Program-made: the position numbers and the translations under genes | The notes under the pieces: generated by a model | Databases searched by the model: none | What the model was told of the DNA's origin: nothing | Seen by the model: only the letters and a program-made list of their open reading frames with translations | Source: Apteryx mantelli | Taxonomy: Eukaryota; Chordata; Aves; Apterygiformes; Apterygidae | Direction of reading: 5' to 3' | Assembly: GCF_036417845.1 (NCBI RefSeq) | Contig: NC_089981.1 | Location: 65,375,268 to 65,439,267 of the forward strand | Length of the DNA stretch: 64,000 nt | Part shown: piece after piece, positions 31,408 through 46,300 of the stretch | Layout of the letters: the number at the start of each line of letters is the position of its first letter | Numbering within the stretch: position 1 is the stretch's first letter

Positions 31408-33485
31408 CTTGGCCCAGAAGGACAAGCTTCCACAATGAGGATTTAGAAGAGGGACATGGCCTCCACTCACGTAGCACTGCAATCCAGCCCAGCACCTGCC
31501 AGAGAATAAGTGGAGGCAACATACAGGCCCCAGCTCTTCTCAAGGTTTTTCCTTGCAGTGAATGAGCCTAGAAAAGCAACAGCTCCCCCCATGCAGTGCA
31601 GCCACTGAGAACAAGACACATCAGTGGATATTTGAATCTGCTGCTTTAATGAGGCTACAGCTCCCTATTATGTGAGCCCCAAATAGACCTGAAAACTCAG
31701 CCATCTGCAAGCTGCTGGCACAGCACTTGACCAGACTTCATTCGAGCTGCTCCAAGCCTGAAGGTGAAGAGAAAATCAAGCCTTGAATGAGTGATTCATT
31801 TTTTTCAGTTCAAATCTGCATACTGTAGTAATACTGTGCTTCCTGTCCTCCCCAGCTGAGCAATCCATCAATTCCTTCACCTTCCCACATTTGCTATGGA
31901 AGTCCCTATTCCTTGGCACAGCCAGCTCAGCAGCATCCAGATGCAAGAACCCTGTCTGGTACCCATGTTATTGCTTCATGTGAGCCACAGGGATGCTTAC
32001 AGGGGTACAAGGCAGTCGTCACAAGAAGACAGTGGTTATGACCAGCCCACAAAGCTCTAAGTGCCCAGCGAAACCAGATTCCCTCCTGTGCTGGGGAGCT
32101 GGTGTTCCAGCCAGCAAGAGTGCTGGAGGTTTAGAGATGGTAGGGTCTCCCAGCCCTGCCTGTTTCAGCAAAGAGGAAGCTTGGTGCAGTTTAGCCTGAC
32201 ATGAGGCAGATGTACAGTGCTCTTGACCAGAACAGGGCACTGCTGAACTATCTGAATTGTTTCTGAACCCCTGACTGAGACTAGAGCACTGTTCAGTGTA
32301 TCACAAACCTATCATCTGCACAGGAAGGGGAGAGAGAATAAAGCAAAACAGGCCCTTTCCTGCTTTCTGCAACTCACCCAACTCAGGCATGTCTCCCATG
32401 GGGCAAAGAGGCATCAACAGGGCTGAAACACCCTCAGCCAAGCTTGAGGCAGGGATGGAGACCTCAGCAGATTCAAATATCCACTCCAAGTGGTTGGAAT
32501 CCTGTCCTGCAGCTGTTCCTCACCTGCAGCCCACCGATGCCCGTGGCACCACAGTCAACGTGAGGAACAAAGGCAACCTGAACAAGGCCCCTGACAGTTT
32601 CTGTCTGCTCAGCTTCTGTCCCTGTTCATGCGCCCCGACAGTAATGTTGCAGCAGGAGCTGGCCCTGCCCACAAGGGCAGCAAGCCCTAGGCACTCAGTT
32701 CCCACACTCTAGGCTCCCCTGTGGACGCCCAGCCAATGCAGCCCAAACAGTGCCGCTGCCACGGCGAGCGCCTGGTTACCAGGTGCCTCGGTAGAATCTC
32801 AGCTTTACGCAGTGAGCTCCATTCTTTCCAGAGCCCAAACATCATCCCCCAGAGCAGAGCATTCCCTGGCACTCAAATCAATCACACAGGAGGATCAAAT
32901 TAACTCCAGCAACCTCTGATTTTTTCTGCTGGCTTGAAGACCCCATTTTTCAGAACACAGACATGAAGATTTTAAGGCTCCATCAGATTTCTCCATGTAT
33001 GCATTCAGCTTCTCCTGCTTGTGCTCCCTGACCCAAAGTCCGACCAGCGACACCATTCCAAATCCTACAGCTGAGCAGTGCCCTGCCTGGGGTACATGGT
33101 TTAAGCCTGGCAGCAAACCTCACCCTACCAAATTGAGATTGCATTTCATACACAGTGCAGCAGGGATCCTGGAGCTCAGCCTTGCCCCCATGAAAGAACA
33201 TCACTTTCATACATAACCTTCCATTCCGTGTGACTATCCCTAGGGCAGCAAAGTGTCCTGCAACATTCAACTATACCCATCCGTGCTGATGGCATTGAAG
33301 GTGTGAAATAAGGTACTGCTGCAGGCAAAGCCACTTCATGGTCACACTCGTGCTTTTCAGGACATGAGAAAACACCCTACCTACTCACTTGTGGGAGGTG
33401 TGATGAATTGCTCAGGATCAGCACTCAGAGTGACAAAGTGCTCAGTGTGGGAAGGAAATAAACAACCTAAGGAGAAAGAGACAGC
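31408..33485. other. Intergenic space between NOXRED1 and VIPAS39
   Basis: This 2.1-kb stretch should contain the NOXRED1 promoter and 5' UTR. It is not a CpG island. The open frames in it (for example 32296-32712 on the plus strand) have no recognisable domain and no matching splice structure. No repeat family is evident. Confidence 0.6.
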
Positions 33486-33491
33486 TTTATT
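33486..33491 (-). terminator. VIPAS39: Candidate VIPAS39 poly(A) signal
   Basis: This minus-strand AATAAA lies 868 bases beyond the VIPAS39 stop codon and is the first canonical hexamer I found in that direction. T-rich sequence (GTTGTTTATTTCC) follows on the minus strand. A plus-strand AATAAA sits six bases away at 33497-33502. Confidence 0.55.
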
Positions 33492-34358
33492 TAAGGAATA
33501 AAGTGAGATCCGGAAGGATGAAGCCAGCAGTTGCCTGAGGAGTCATGTTTCTGAGGAGATGCAGTTCAGTCCTTCTTGGCATAACACTCAGAGAAAAGAG
33601 CTGCTGGAGCCAGCAAGCTTGTGCCTAATGAAAGGGGTCCCTGCTTGGTCTTTGCCCAACCCAGCAGGGCTCTGACCAGCTCCACACCAGATGCCTACTC
33701 CTCCCTGATGAAGGTACCTGCTGAGTACCAGCATGGAGATATTGGCAGAGGCTGTTGCCCTGGCTCTCTGGAGTTCATACAACACCTCTTTTCCTGGGAT
33801 GAGCCAGAACAAACCAACAAAAAAGAAAAATGGGCTTTAAGGTACAGCTGGTTCTTTCCTCTATCACGCTCTTCGAGGCAGGGAGAACACAGCCCCATAG
33901 GCTTTACTCTGGACGCAACCATGGCTGATGATGCCCAAGTCAGCTAGGAGTGTTATAGGGACTGGTCAGCATCATCTGTTGGAGAGACCCATGAGTGTGA
34001 CTGATCTGTTCCTCTTGCTAAAATAAGCCTAGACACTCACCACACAGAGCAAATATAACCCTGCTGTGCCCAGCGACTGCCATCTGCAAACACAAGCCAT
34101 GCCTGGCTTACAGCCAAGTCAAAGAGACTCAGATTCCAAAAAGAATCAACCCTGCTGGCCAGGTTTCACTGGCTACATTGGAGCAGCTGCCTTCCACCAG
34201 CCCAAATGCCTGTCCCACAAGCCACAGGCACCCACTGTCACTGACGGATATTAACCATGCAATGACAAGTAACAGTTGCTCTCTTGGCACTGGACAGGGT
34301 TCCATGGTTTCTTCTCTCACTGGCAAGGCAATGGCCAAGCGGGCTGCTTCATAGGTGC

Positions 34359-37300
34359 TCAGTTCTTCCATCGGATTTGCTAAAAGAGAGGCAGAACAGA
34401 ACAGAACTAGCATCAGGGCTTACCATAGATCCCTTTGGAGCCAGGTTAGTGGGCCTCACTCCCCAAGAAGCGCAAATATGCCCATAAGGTACTATTCCTA
34501 TCAGTTTCACCCTTCATTCCTACACTGAATGCAACCCCAAACATAACATTAGCTTCCCAGAAGGGAGCAAAGGATGTGGGACAGCCGTGCCCTTACTGCA
34601 CACCCAGTGTATGCCTGTCTCTGATGAAGGTCTCTAGAAGGTAAAGCAGTGTTTCTCACCGTATTGTTGAGAATGCTGTCTATCTTCTCTTCTTCTGCAG
34701 AGCCCCGCTCCACTTTGCATCTATACGCTGCCAGCTGGATACGATCCTTTAGATCTCTATATGTCTAGATAAAGAGCAAAACCAGAGCCCAGATGAGTGA
34801 AGGGGACACTTACACGGTGGGACGGTGCCCTGCAGATGAACAGGAGTCAATCTTCGATTCCCCCCTCAAATTGCCACTGACGACTTTGGCTGCCTGTGCA
34901 AATGGACTGTGCAGATCTGGCCTGGGCACAACACAAACCCTAGGGACTGCTCTCCTGGTTCAGTTGGCTTCCACTGACCATAGTGTTCCCAAGCCACAGG
35001 GATAAAAAAAACACACCAGGCACGCGGCAGGAAAGCAAGAGAGGAGCACAGGAGGAAAGCTAGGGAGGAAAAGCAGGCTCTCATCCTCCCTCTTCGCACA
35101 CACAGCAGGGACTCACATCAATGACAACATCATGGCACTTGTACTTGGTGGCGAGGTTTAACTGTGTCTCCACATCCTCCACCAGGCGCACATATTCCTG
35201 CAGCACCTGCAAGGGAAGGAAGAGTGTGTCAGCTCACTTTTGCAGGCACTTCCTGCCTCACTCTCTCACCCCAACCACAAAATCTTTTTAAGACTGCTGG
35301 TTATCACAGACTTGACCCATTCCATCCTAAGAAAACAACTGACCAGGACAAGCCTGCTCAGGACCCTGGAGGCAGTAAAGTTTTGCTCACAAAGACCCTA
35401 GTCTTACCTAGCTACCTCACTCCTGTGGATCAGGTTAGCCACCGCCAGATTGATCAAGTATGAAAATTAATGTAGCAAACAAAGCTGGCAATGCACTGTG
35501 TGGGGAGTGCTCCCAGACTCCCCTAGGCCTGCTGTCCCTCTTGCAGTCAGCTAGGACCCAGCTCTCATGCCCGTTTACACTTTCCATTGACATGTGGGTC
35601 ATTAGCTGGCTCAGCTGAGTGCTTTGCCCCACTGGCAGAGCCAGCCACCTGTGAGGCAGCTCACTTGGGGAATCAGTCACACACCAAATCCCAGTGAAGA
35701 GCAGGACACAGGCAGTGGCCCCTGCTAATGGCCCAAGAGCTGTAAGCCAGCCTGAGGCTTGGTGCCCCAAAGGAACATCTGACCCTGAGCACAGAATTCC
35801 TTGCTCACCTGCACAGGAGCATTGTTCCTCTGTAAGATCTCTACCACCCGGTGGAAACCAATGGGTGCCTTCTTCTTGGTATAGCCCAGCCAGTTCTGAA
35901 ACCAGAGCCAAACCCAGTGTTAACTCTAAGGGCAATCCCTCCAGCCACTGCCAGAAGAGGCAGAAAAGCAGAGAACAGGGTTGCCATAGATTGAAGTTGG
36001 AAGCAAGAGACTATGCCCTCAATGAAGGGGGAAAAAATCTCTCTCCAGCTGCTGGCAACCTTCCCCACCTGTTACCACACGCACCGTTGGCAGAGCCCGG
36101 CATTCAGCAGCTGGGTTCAGGTTGGCAGTGAACCCTTTACAAACTAGGCATGGGGGCAGCCCCTTTCTCTGACCCAGTTGCTAGAGCTGAGCAAGGCCCA
36201 GAAGAGCTCTTATGCAGGGAAAGCTGCCCTACGAGGAACTCATTGCAACTTCCTGCAGCAGAGATTCTGGGCCCCACTGAAATAAAACCAGTCTGTCCAG
36301 TAACTCCAGAACAAGCCAGGTATCAGCACTGGATATCAGCGCTGGGAATCGAGCTCCCAGCAAGTCTTTCCCCAGCTCACCTTCGTGGTGAAAAGGGCAT
36401 CGACATCATTCCAAGCTCGCAGCTTGGCCCGCGCAGCCAGGGCAGTCAGCACATACTGCTTATCAGGAATCTGCAAGGCAGAGAGCTGCAGTTAGAGCGA
36501 TAGCACAGCTCAGAGGGCCTGTGTGGGATGGAGAGGAATGTCACCTGCCTCCGACCCTGGCAGGACCTGTGCCCACAGCCAGGCAAGGAGGGAAGGTGGT
36601 GTGTGAGGCCAGGGCCAGCACTTGCAGAAGGCATGAGATGGGGATTTGCAAATGCTGCTGCAGCCAGGCTGCACTGGTCCCTGCTCAGTGGGACAATGAA
36701 AGCCTCCACACAGCTCCCACTTGCATTTCTGAGCCTCCAGAATGGCTCTGCTCAGGGAGAATGCAGCACTGCCCTCCTTGCCTCAGTGCTGAGCCCCTTA
36801 AACTCCTCTTACTCAGCCCCCTTGCTAACTCAACTTGGCTGCCTATATTTTCAGCTGGTGCTGCCACAACATCAGGACAGCAGTCACAAAGGGTCCCATA
36901 CCTTAAACGTTTTCTTCAGGTTGGTTGGGCTGCTGAATGTCCCCTAGAGAGAGTAGACAAGTCAGTGCAAATTCAGCATGGGAAGCCAAGGGAGAGGTTC
37001 AGACACCGTCTGTTGTAAAGCACTTGCCTAACACAGGGTAAATCTCCCCTCCACAGAAGTCTTCACTGCTTGTTGCTCATGCCAGTGCCATAGGAGGGAA
37101 CAGCTGGCAGAGGAGAGAGACACTATTCCACTCCATTAGCTTTCTGGCTTGGTTCTCCCTACATCCTCAAGCTGTGGCAACTCCAGCACTTCCAAGACCA
37201 TCACCATACACCTCAGCCTCATGGGATTAAGGGCCATTTCTGGCTCCTTGGAAGCAGCAGTACAAGACAGTGATTGCTTTTAGGTGACTCCCAACACGCT

Positions 37301-40300
37301 GTCCCAGGCTGAATGTCCTGTCTCAGAGTACAGGAGAAAACTCCAAACCGGTCCTGGATGGTCAAAGGAAGCTGGGTTCCTCTAGGTCTATCTAGAGGAT
37401 GAAAGTATGACCTCCCTCCCTTCCTTCATTAACGTGCCAAGCTTAAGAACCCCACGTACTAAGGGCTGTAGGGATGAGGTGTAACCCCTATCATCTCCCA
37501 CATCATCCTCACCTCAGCCTCTGTGTAGTGGTAGAAACAGGAGTAGAAAAGAGTGGTCACCAGTGGCATGTTGAGAATTGAGGCCTTGCGAGGATATTTC
37601 CGAAATATCTCTGACTGCCCAGCTGTCTCTAAGTGCCGATCATTGGCCTGGAAAAGCAGAGAGAGAGGGCGAGCATGAGTCAAGGCAGCTGCCTTACCTA
37701 GCTGTGTGGCAGAGACCTGGAGGGAGTGTTGTGAAAGTGATGCACAAGCACACCCTCAACAGGCCATGAAATCTCAGGTCTGATATTTCACACTTGTGCC
37801 TGGTGCAGCAGCTTGGATGACAGTTAAACTACACTAGTCAGGGCAGGCAAGTTAGATAAAAAGTGCTTGAGCTAGGGACAGATGGGGACCTCACAGCCAG
37901 CCCCAGTCATCTCCTGACCAGCAGGGAGGATTTCGTACCTCGATGATTATCTGTCTCTCCAGCAGGGTATAATGGTCTTGGACGTGAGATGTATCCTCAG
38001 CTGAAAATGGCAGCCTGGCCAGACACAGAGGAAGACACGGTCAGCAGCTCTTAACACAGTACAGCTGAGTGTGCTTCCCATGTACGGGGATGCAGCAAGG
38101 AACACCTCCCTCTATCCCCAGCCTGAGAGGGGCTAGCAGGTAATCTCCTGCCTCACTAACCCTCCCACCCACTGTCCTTTCTGGCTTTCTCCTACACTGG
38201 CTCCAGAGAAAGAGAAATTATCTGGCACCCCTCAAAGGACAACCTAAAGCTGACACTACTGATTCCTCGAGTGCCCAGGCACCCAAGCTTTCACCCTTCA
38301 CAACCCGAAGGGTCAGTGCACAGAAGGTCCCTGAAGCACCTCTGCCCCCAAACAAGCAGCAAAAGATGCTGGAGTAGTGATCAACCTAAATTCTTCTTTG
38401 ATTTATGTTGCATCTCACAATATCCCACTCCCCCAATACAAAACCAGCATCAGCTCTTGAGCTACATAAGCTGCAGTACAGCACTAGGAAGTGGTCTCAT
38501 TTTCTTTATTACCACCGTCTGTTAAGCACCTACATCTTACCCATTCTCTTGGGTTTTTTCTTACCCAATGCAGCCTTTCAGAAACTCCCTTCGTTTTTCT
38601 ACATCCTGGATGTTCAAATGCTCCCGGTACTGGGACAGCTGGAGAGAGAGGGAAGACAAGCACAGTCTGTTCTCATGGGTTTGGGAGGCACAGGACTCCA
38701 GAGAACAGAATCAGGATGCAAAGCTCTCCCCTGACAACCAGACACCCTGCTGCCAGCCTCTCCCTGCCCTTCCTGTGCTCTGTGCTCCCTCCTCACTGAG
38801 GAAGGGGAGCTTCAGCTCCTGGGAATACTCACTGCAACTTCCTCAGTCCTGTCCAGGAACCTGCAAAAGGGAAGGAGCATCAGTTCTGGGGCAGGTTCCT
38901 AGTAGCACACTCAGCCCTGCCACAGAACTGGGCAAGAGCCTCACCTGAGCAGATCCAGAAGCAACTTCTGCTCACCCGTCTCTTTGAGGAAATGGATCAG
39001 ATGACACAGGGCCACCTGCCGCACTTCCAACTCCTGAAACAAGATCTCTGTGGGGGAGAGGAATATATGCACATGGGTAAAGCAAGTTAGCACTAACGAG
39101 CCACAGAGGGGGCTAAGCACAGTGCACGGAGCTGCAAGCCACTATAGGAATCCAGCAACCCCATCCCTCCTCAAAGCACAGCCCTAGAGGTCTAGAGACA
39201 GGACAAGCATCCTGTTCACCAGGCTGCCAGCTGAATTCACAGCAGCTTGCTATCCCTCCAGATTCATTCTCATTCACCCCATCACTACTACCACCTACCA
39301 ATGCTTAAAGCTCCTCTCTGGGGCCTTCTTGGGCATCATCACTTCCCTCCCATTTTACACTCACTGCACTCACAGACATTTCATGCTCAGTAAAGCAGCA
39401 ATACCCCAGCTGCTTTCTCTTCTCAACTTGCAGTTAGTGAAAGAACCAGGCTCTCTGCCTTTAACTGAAACACACCATAGAAACCCTGACTGTGGTCATG
39501 CTTACCTTTCCTTAATGTCCGTTTCAGGAATATCAGGACCTGTGAGCACAGAGAGGCAGCCCTCAGCTGAACAGATCAATCTTCACCAGAATTTAAACAG
39601 AGAGGGAACTGGTCAAGGCCTGGGGAAACTTTTGTAAAGGCCCTCTGAAGGCACAGCTCTTGCACTAAAGTGAATTCTGCTGCCTACTGGACACTGGGCA
39701 AGCAATGAGCCAGAGCCACAGCTGACTGGATTCTCTAGAGCTTAGATAAATGAGACCAAGTTTTACAAAGAAAAAACTTTACTTGGGAGATTGAAGGGCT
39801 TAAAAGACCTGAATGAGGGATGGTCTGACACAACCCCATTTACTGCATGATGCTCTGGAAGCCAGATAAGCTGGCGAGATCCCTCAAGTCTTCTGAGCTG
39901 CAATGAACAGATTAAACCGTGGCCTTCAAGAACTTGCTGCAGAGATCTGTAAAGCTGAAGGATCAGGTTCCTTGTTATCACCTGATGGGAATTCTGTGGA
40001 GTGGCAGGAAAGAAAGCAGGAATATGCAGCTTCCCAGCCTTTAACTTTGACACTCTTTGGTAACTTCTTGGCTTTAAGTAAAGAACAATCCTTCATCTTG
40101 CAGCATTAAATGGCCAACTGATTGCATTCTCACAAGGGCCCTCTGTGAGGTCACTGAGAAAGTCCCAGCCCTATATGGATATGGCCCCAGCAGGACTCAC
40201 AGCTGTAATGATGTTCCCATCATGCCCTGCCACAGCTTCATCCAAGAGCACCAGCTTGTCCTGCAGGGAGCGGAACCTCTCTAGAGAGCAGACCTGGAGA

Positions 40301-43300
40301 CAGAGGAGGTAAAAGATGGTATATGGGTGATGAGGCAAGTCCCCAGGCTGAACCAAGCCCCAAGATCCCACCTGTTCCTCCCCCTTGAGCCCTTCAGCAA
40401 CATGAATAACTGTCCTCCCACCCACTGGAGAACTTTTCATGAGCTGAAACCATGCACTGCATGATCCCTGGGAATCTGTCCACAGGGGTTGCAGAATTAG
40501 CTCTTGATACTGCCTGGGCTGGGACAGCAAACACTGTGCATGCAGAGTTCTCCCGAGCACCCTTGTAACAAGGCCAGACTCCCTGCACACCACAAACTAC
40601 CAGCCCTGACAGGAGGAGGGAACTCTCTAGGGCCCTTTCCATGGAGGAGATGAGAAAATTGGAGTTGCGGGACTTGTACTTCCTTTCTATTACCCCATAA
40701 TCATGGTCCGTCTCAGCCTTTGGTGCACCTGCCCCATTTGAGGAGACACATGCAGAATAAAACCATATGGCAGCTGGTAAGGAGAGGTAGCTTCAATAGC
40801 AACTCTAAAGGGCTATGGATATCTTGATGGCTACCTCTGCGCAAAGCTCCTTGTGTGCTCGCTGCAAACTCTGGGGCAACTGAGACTAAGATTACAGCTC
40901 CAGTATAATAAAGATTGGTCATCTTCCTCCCTCCATTTGCCATCAACTGAGAAAGGATGTAAAGCCCCACAGTCTTGGATTTTTTCCATAGCCTCAGGGA
41001 GTGGAAAGGGCAGGGAAGAACACAGGTGGATAAATACCTTCTGCCAGAACCTAGCTGAGGGGGACAACTCAAGTAACAACCCAAGAAAACCCTGCAGGTC
41101 TCCTGCTGCTCTTGAGCTAGGGTGATCTCAGTGCTGCCACCTGACAAAGCAATAGACAGGCACGGCACACTCCCTGGTGCTGCAAGCAACAGGGATCCCC
41201 CTTCCTGATCCTGGACACAGCCAGAAGCATGGGGAAGGTGTAAAGCAGTTTGGGAGTACCCACCCTCCTCTCTTGCAAGCAGATGGAAGAGGAAGGTCCT
41301 TACCTTGCCCCTCTGCATTCGCCTGACAGTATCTTTGGGGCTCCAGTCACTGCTGTAATCCTGCCACACAAAAAACAAAGAGCTTTTGAGCCTCCAGAGG
41401 CCTGATTACTCTAGCGGGCTCCAAGCTGGCTTTCACTTGTGTTGGAACAGAGCGATGGCCCAGAGGCAGTCTCTGTTAACAGGGCAACCAAATCCAGCCA
41501 CTCAAGGACATGCCTGCACACTGTCCTGCCATACCCAAAGGGCACTCTGCACAGGGGAGGTTCAGGCCCAGGTATAGCTTCTTGGACTTCTCATTCAGCT
41601 GCTGCAGGGAGATTATTAGGAGGATGCATCTTCACAGTCTTCAGGTGGGAATGCTGTGCACTCAGAGTCTGTGTGCTGGTGGAGAATACTAGAGGCTGAG
41701 GGGTCAAAGGAGGGTCTTTCTATTGCCTGGGTAAGGTCCATCTATCCTTTATAGGAGGTGCGTGTGACGGTGTGCTTTTTTCCCCTCCACTGATGTGCTC
41801 TCTCCCCCTCAACCTGACCTCCCTGTAAACAGCACGTATGTAGGGGCTGGTTGAGCATGCGCCAACTAAGGCCCGTCTAGTATGCAAATATGACTATGAG
41901 TCAGTCATCTCCCCCCCATAAATAGGGGGCAGCCCAGACCCCCTTGAGCTCTCCTGCACGGCAGCGGGCTGCACTGCAGAACCTCCCCTTGAGCAGAGAC
42001 GCCTCTCAAGGTTACTCCTCGAGGTTGAGAGATTCCTTACCTGCAACAGATCCTCGGTAAGTGATTAATAGCATGCTGAACTTTTGCGAACTTCACGAAA
42101 CTTTGCTGAGTTATATCTCTGACTAATTGAGCACATAATCCCTTAGACATAAACCGCTGACCAAGCCTGAGACTAGGACTGGATCCAGCCACACCTAGGC
42201 TCCTCTCCGAAGGAGTTTAGAAAGCAAGGGGGTCCAGTCTAAACCTCGTGACTCAACGGGAGGGTCTCCGTTGCACACGCATCTGACCCTGTCCTTCATG
42301 CAGTAAATAACTGAGTGAACCTTGCCAATCGAACCTCATTAAGTCATTCTTATTTAGGATTGAACTTTGTTAAGTCACTGTCTTACTGCAATAAACATAG
42401 TGCTGCTTCCCTCTTACGAGTGAAGTGCATCACTCCTTTCGCGACAGTGCATTTCAACAGGGTATCCTCTTTGCAAATTAAAGCTCCAAGGTTGGTTTCA
42501 GAAGGACAAACAAAATACATGCAAAATTGACAAGTCCAAAGCTGAGAGAGAAGGATTCAGTTTCTTACCACAACTCAGACACACTTGTCCTGGTGAGCCT
42601 TCCACAGTAGTGTGGAGAATACAAGGCCAGCAGCCTTAGGTAAGTGCTTGGGGACTCACACAGGACTAGTCAAATGTGACAACAGCACTGAAGCCTGTAG
42701 TTAGACTATCCTCAGGTAATATGCTACAGATGCTACAGTGAGCCAAGTTCTTCCCCCGAAGACACCAGGATCTGTAAACACTGGATAATGGGTGGCCCAA
42801 GCCAGGCCTGAATTCAGACTCCAAGCAGGCATCTAAGTCTATGTGAGGCCCTAGAAAAAGTGGTCGTAATACAGCACTCTGCCTCAAAAGAGACAGAGAA
42901 AGGCAGTATGCAAAGGCAGCTCTAAGGATACTGAACTTAAAATTCATTGAAGATTTACTGAAATCCCAGATCTAGGGAAAAAAGGGCCTTACCCAATCCC
43001 TTTCCATTAGGAAACCATTGCATATGAGTCTCTGAAGTCACTATATAACTGAGTGTCAAATGTCCTGAGTACTGGGGCTCCCTCCAGCATCTCTGGCCAA
43101 AGGCAGCTCCTCAGCCTGTCACTGTCAGGACACCATTTCAAAGTTGACACTAGCTTTCCTTTATTAGTTCCACTCCACTTACATACTTCTACCTGCTTTT
43201 ATGAGGCTGTACAACCCCCTTCTTCCTGCTTCACTGTTCCTGAAGGCACCAGAGCACAGAGCAGGACACAACATGGAACATTTATTTCTCCTGTTGCACT

Positions 43301-46300
43301 TTCAGGAAGTGCTGCCTGTTAGGTAATGTGATTAAAGAGTGATCACCATAAACACACTGATCTGGTGAGGATCAGATGACCACAGACAGAATGAAGAATC
43401 CCAGTAACCTAATCAGCACAAACTGAGTACTCCGACTTGGCTACTCCTATCTACCATCAAACAAGATAGAGTAGACCATTATCCCTTGTATGAAACCTGC
43501 TAATGTGAGTAAACCAAAGAAACTCTCCCCAAACACCATGTAACCCTAAAGAAGTATAGCACTTAATATGGGATGCAGGAGAAAGAGAAACTTGGGATGT
43601 TTTAAGAGGACTGTGCGAATGTGTGAGCCTTATTACGGGATGCTCATGAGAAAGACAAAAGGCATGGAAAGGAAGAAATCAAGGTAAATTTGGTAGGAAC
43701 AAGCATGGGAAAATAGACGGAAAAAGGGATAAAGGGGGCCAGTCAAGCGTAAACAGGTGGCAGGTTAGTGTGCTTGTCTGACTGAGCCCTGCACTTGATC
43801 ACTGCAGTCTATCTTATTCTTATTAAATCTTATTTTTAACCACCTTATGTGTGGGTGGCCTCTCCATTTCAAGCGTGTGTGTTTGTGTGAATGCTAGTGA
43901 ACTTCAAGCTCACCTACCCAGTGAGTAGGATAAGTGGTCCAAGTACCAGCACCTGGAGTGGGACAACGAACAACAAGAACTTGAGCATCCAAGTGCCAGC
44001 AACTGAAGGAGACTGGGATCTGGGGGCCAGCTGCTAGATAGATTGGGTGTCCAAGACCAGCTACTGGAGAGACCCCTATGGTGTGGGTATGCTGTGCTAG
44101 TGGACTTCAATCCTGAACAGACAGAGAAGATGCTCAGGATCAGGCCTGAGTGTTGTATGTTTGTATGTCTGCTGGTAAAGGCACTGTTTTCTGTCTGTGT
44201 TGATCTGTGTGGACAACTGTGTTAGCACTGTGTGTGGGGGGGGTGCACGTGTGTGCGCACATGCCTATTGGGAATGAGCTCAGCCTTATTACTGGCTGGA
44301 CCTGAGGACACAGAACCACAGCCTCCCATCTACTAGGCTGGGACAGAAAAAATCTGCCGGGTGCTGAAGCCCATGAGATTCAGCAATATCTAACACCGCC
44401 TACCTGGGAGAAGAACATTCCTGCCAACTGGAACTCCATCTTTGTGCTCTCCCTGACCAGGGTGTTCCTGTGATTCATGAACAAGGGATTTAGAAGGCTG
44501 TAGGTTCCCATTTCATTTAAGGAATATAAATGATGCCAATGCATCTGATCCAGCATGAAACGAGCTTACACGCAAGGCGTTATTAAGAGTTCCTTTCACA
44601 GAGACTGATGGGCAAGACATTAAGAGAAGGAATAACTAATATCCCTTCTTGTGGAACCAAAGGTCCCTTCTCCTGGGCACAAGCAGAGAATGCCTAAATT
44701 ACTGTGAGGTTGGTTCTACATTTTGCACCTCCCTGTCCTATCCCCTGCATTACCCTCTGCTGTCTGAAACAGTGATTAATCACTTCCCACGAAACCTTTG
44801 CAGTAGGCAGTTCTCCTGGCAGTGCTCCGGTCTCAGCATTACAAACACAGGCTGCTCACCTTGTACTCGGCTTTTGGTCTGCGCAGCTCCGGGGCGTAGT
44901 TTTTAACCCCTGTGTCAGAGAGAGCTGGGAAGGAAAGACAAAACTATGAGTAGCAGCACATCAAGATCCTGATTCACACTCACTTTTGAAACCACCCTTT
45001 TCTTGGTTTCCCTGGTAGAAGACCCAAACTCAAGCATCAAATGGCAATACAAAGTCGATCTAAATCAGACACTTCACTTATATATAGGCCCCAAACTATC
45101 ACACCAACTCTTTTGCTTGTTTGCTGGGTGACTTTCAGTCAACCTATGATTCAGTTTCCCTTTCTGCAATATAAGGAAGATGACACTACCCCTTCTTTGG
45201 AAATGCTTTGGGTAAAAGTCTCTTATGCAAAACTATGCCCCTCCCAAAATAAGGCAAGTATTCAAGACTTACCATCTGAAAGAGACTGGAAACTTGGAAG
45301 TTTGTTTCGCCCTGAAATGAAAACAAACTGTCATGAGAGACTGCTTCTTTCCGAGCAACGTTTCTTGCAGAGGGAACACAGCTCTAGACCACTAGCCAGT
45401 GAGCCACAGCTAAGCCGATGTAGAACAAGCCACTCTGTACAGCGATTTGTGCTATGTTGTCATACCTCAGGCTCACCTGCTTGCAGTCTAAGGCTTTCAG
45501 ATAACCTGTGGCATCACAAACCATATGGCACCCTGGCCCTATCTGCCCTCTTTTGGCCAAGGCCAGAAGAAGCTAGATAGCCTGCAGAACAGAGGCTCAT
45601 GGGTACAGCACTGCTTAGGCCACAGCAACACAGGGAAGCTTCATTCACCAAGGCTGTGATTTTGATGCCCTTCATTATCACTATATTATCAAAGCTGTGA
45701 GTAAAAAACACCCCAGAGAAAGAGAAAAAGGCTGACTTGTTCTCTAGCTGCAAGACAACAGAGCTGAACTCTTGCAAGCCACTGTGCTACCACTGCTGCT
45801 GCCGCCAAGGTGTGTATGCTGAACCAGCTACAGACATCAACAGCAGCCAGCTAAGCTCCAAGTAAAGGATAATCAGCCTGTCTTCTCCACAGTACTGAGG
45901 ATCAAATGCAGGCCACACGGGTCAAGCCAGTCCCTTTGTGACCTGCTCCTTTCCATCATGCAAATGGGTAGCTGTAAAGTGCTATGCTCTACGTTGCTAC
46001 TCTGTGAAACTTGGCTTTTAAGAAGCTACAATCACCAAAGTCCCTTTCAGAAGAGCCTGTCTTCTTCTGCAAAAGACATGCACTGTCTCTGATTTCTGAT
46101 CAGTGGCAGATATACCCCTACCCTGAAAAGAGATCAGATCTTTCCTGTTCTGTAATACACCCAGCAGAAAATGCTAAGATAAAATGATTTCCCCTTGAGA
46201 CTGTTGAGGAAAAGCCCATTTGTCCAAACTGTGTATGAGGAACCTCACCTTTGAATAGGCTGCTTAGGGAGTAGGAGGAAGCTTGTTTGGGAAAAGCAGA

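Noticed and set aside
32296-32712. 138-codon plus-strand open frame between NOXRED1 and VIPAS39
   Set aside because: No domain, no promoter evidence and no supporting splice structure; its length is within chance for this composition.
40713-41378. 221-codon minus-strand open frame
   Set aside because: It contains VIPAS39 exon 6 (41360-41304) and then simply reads into the intron.
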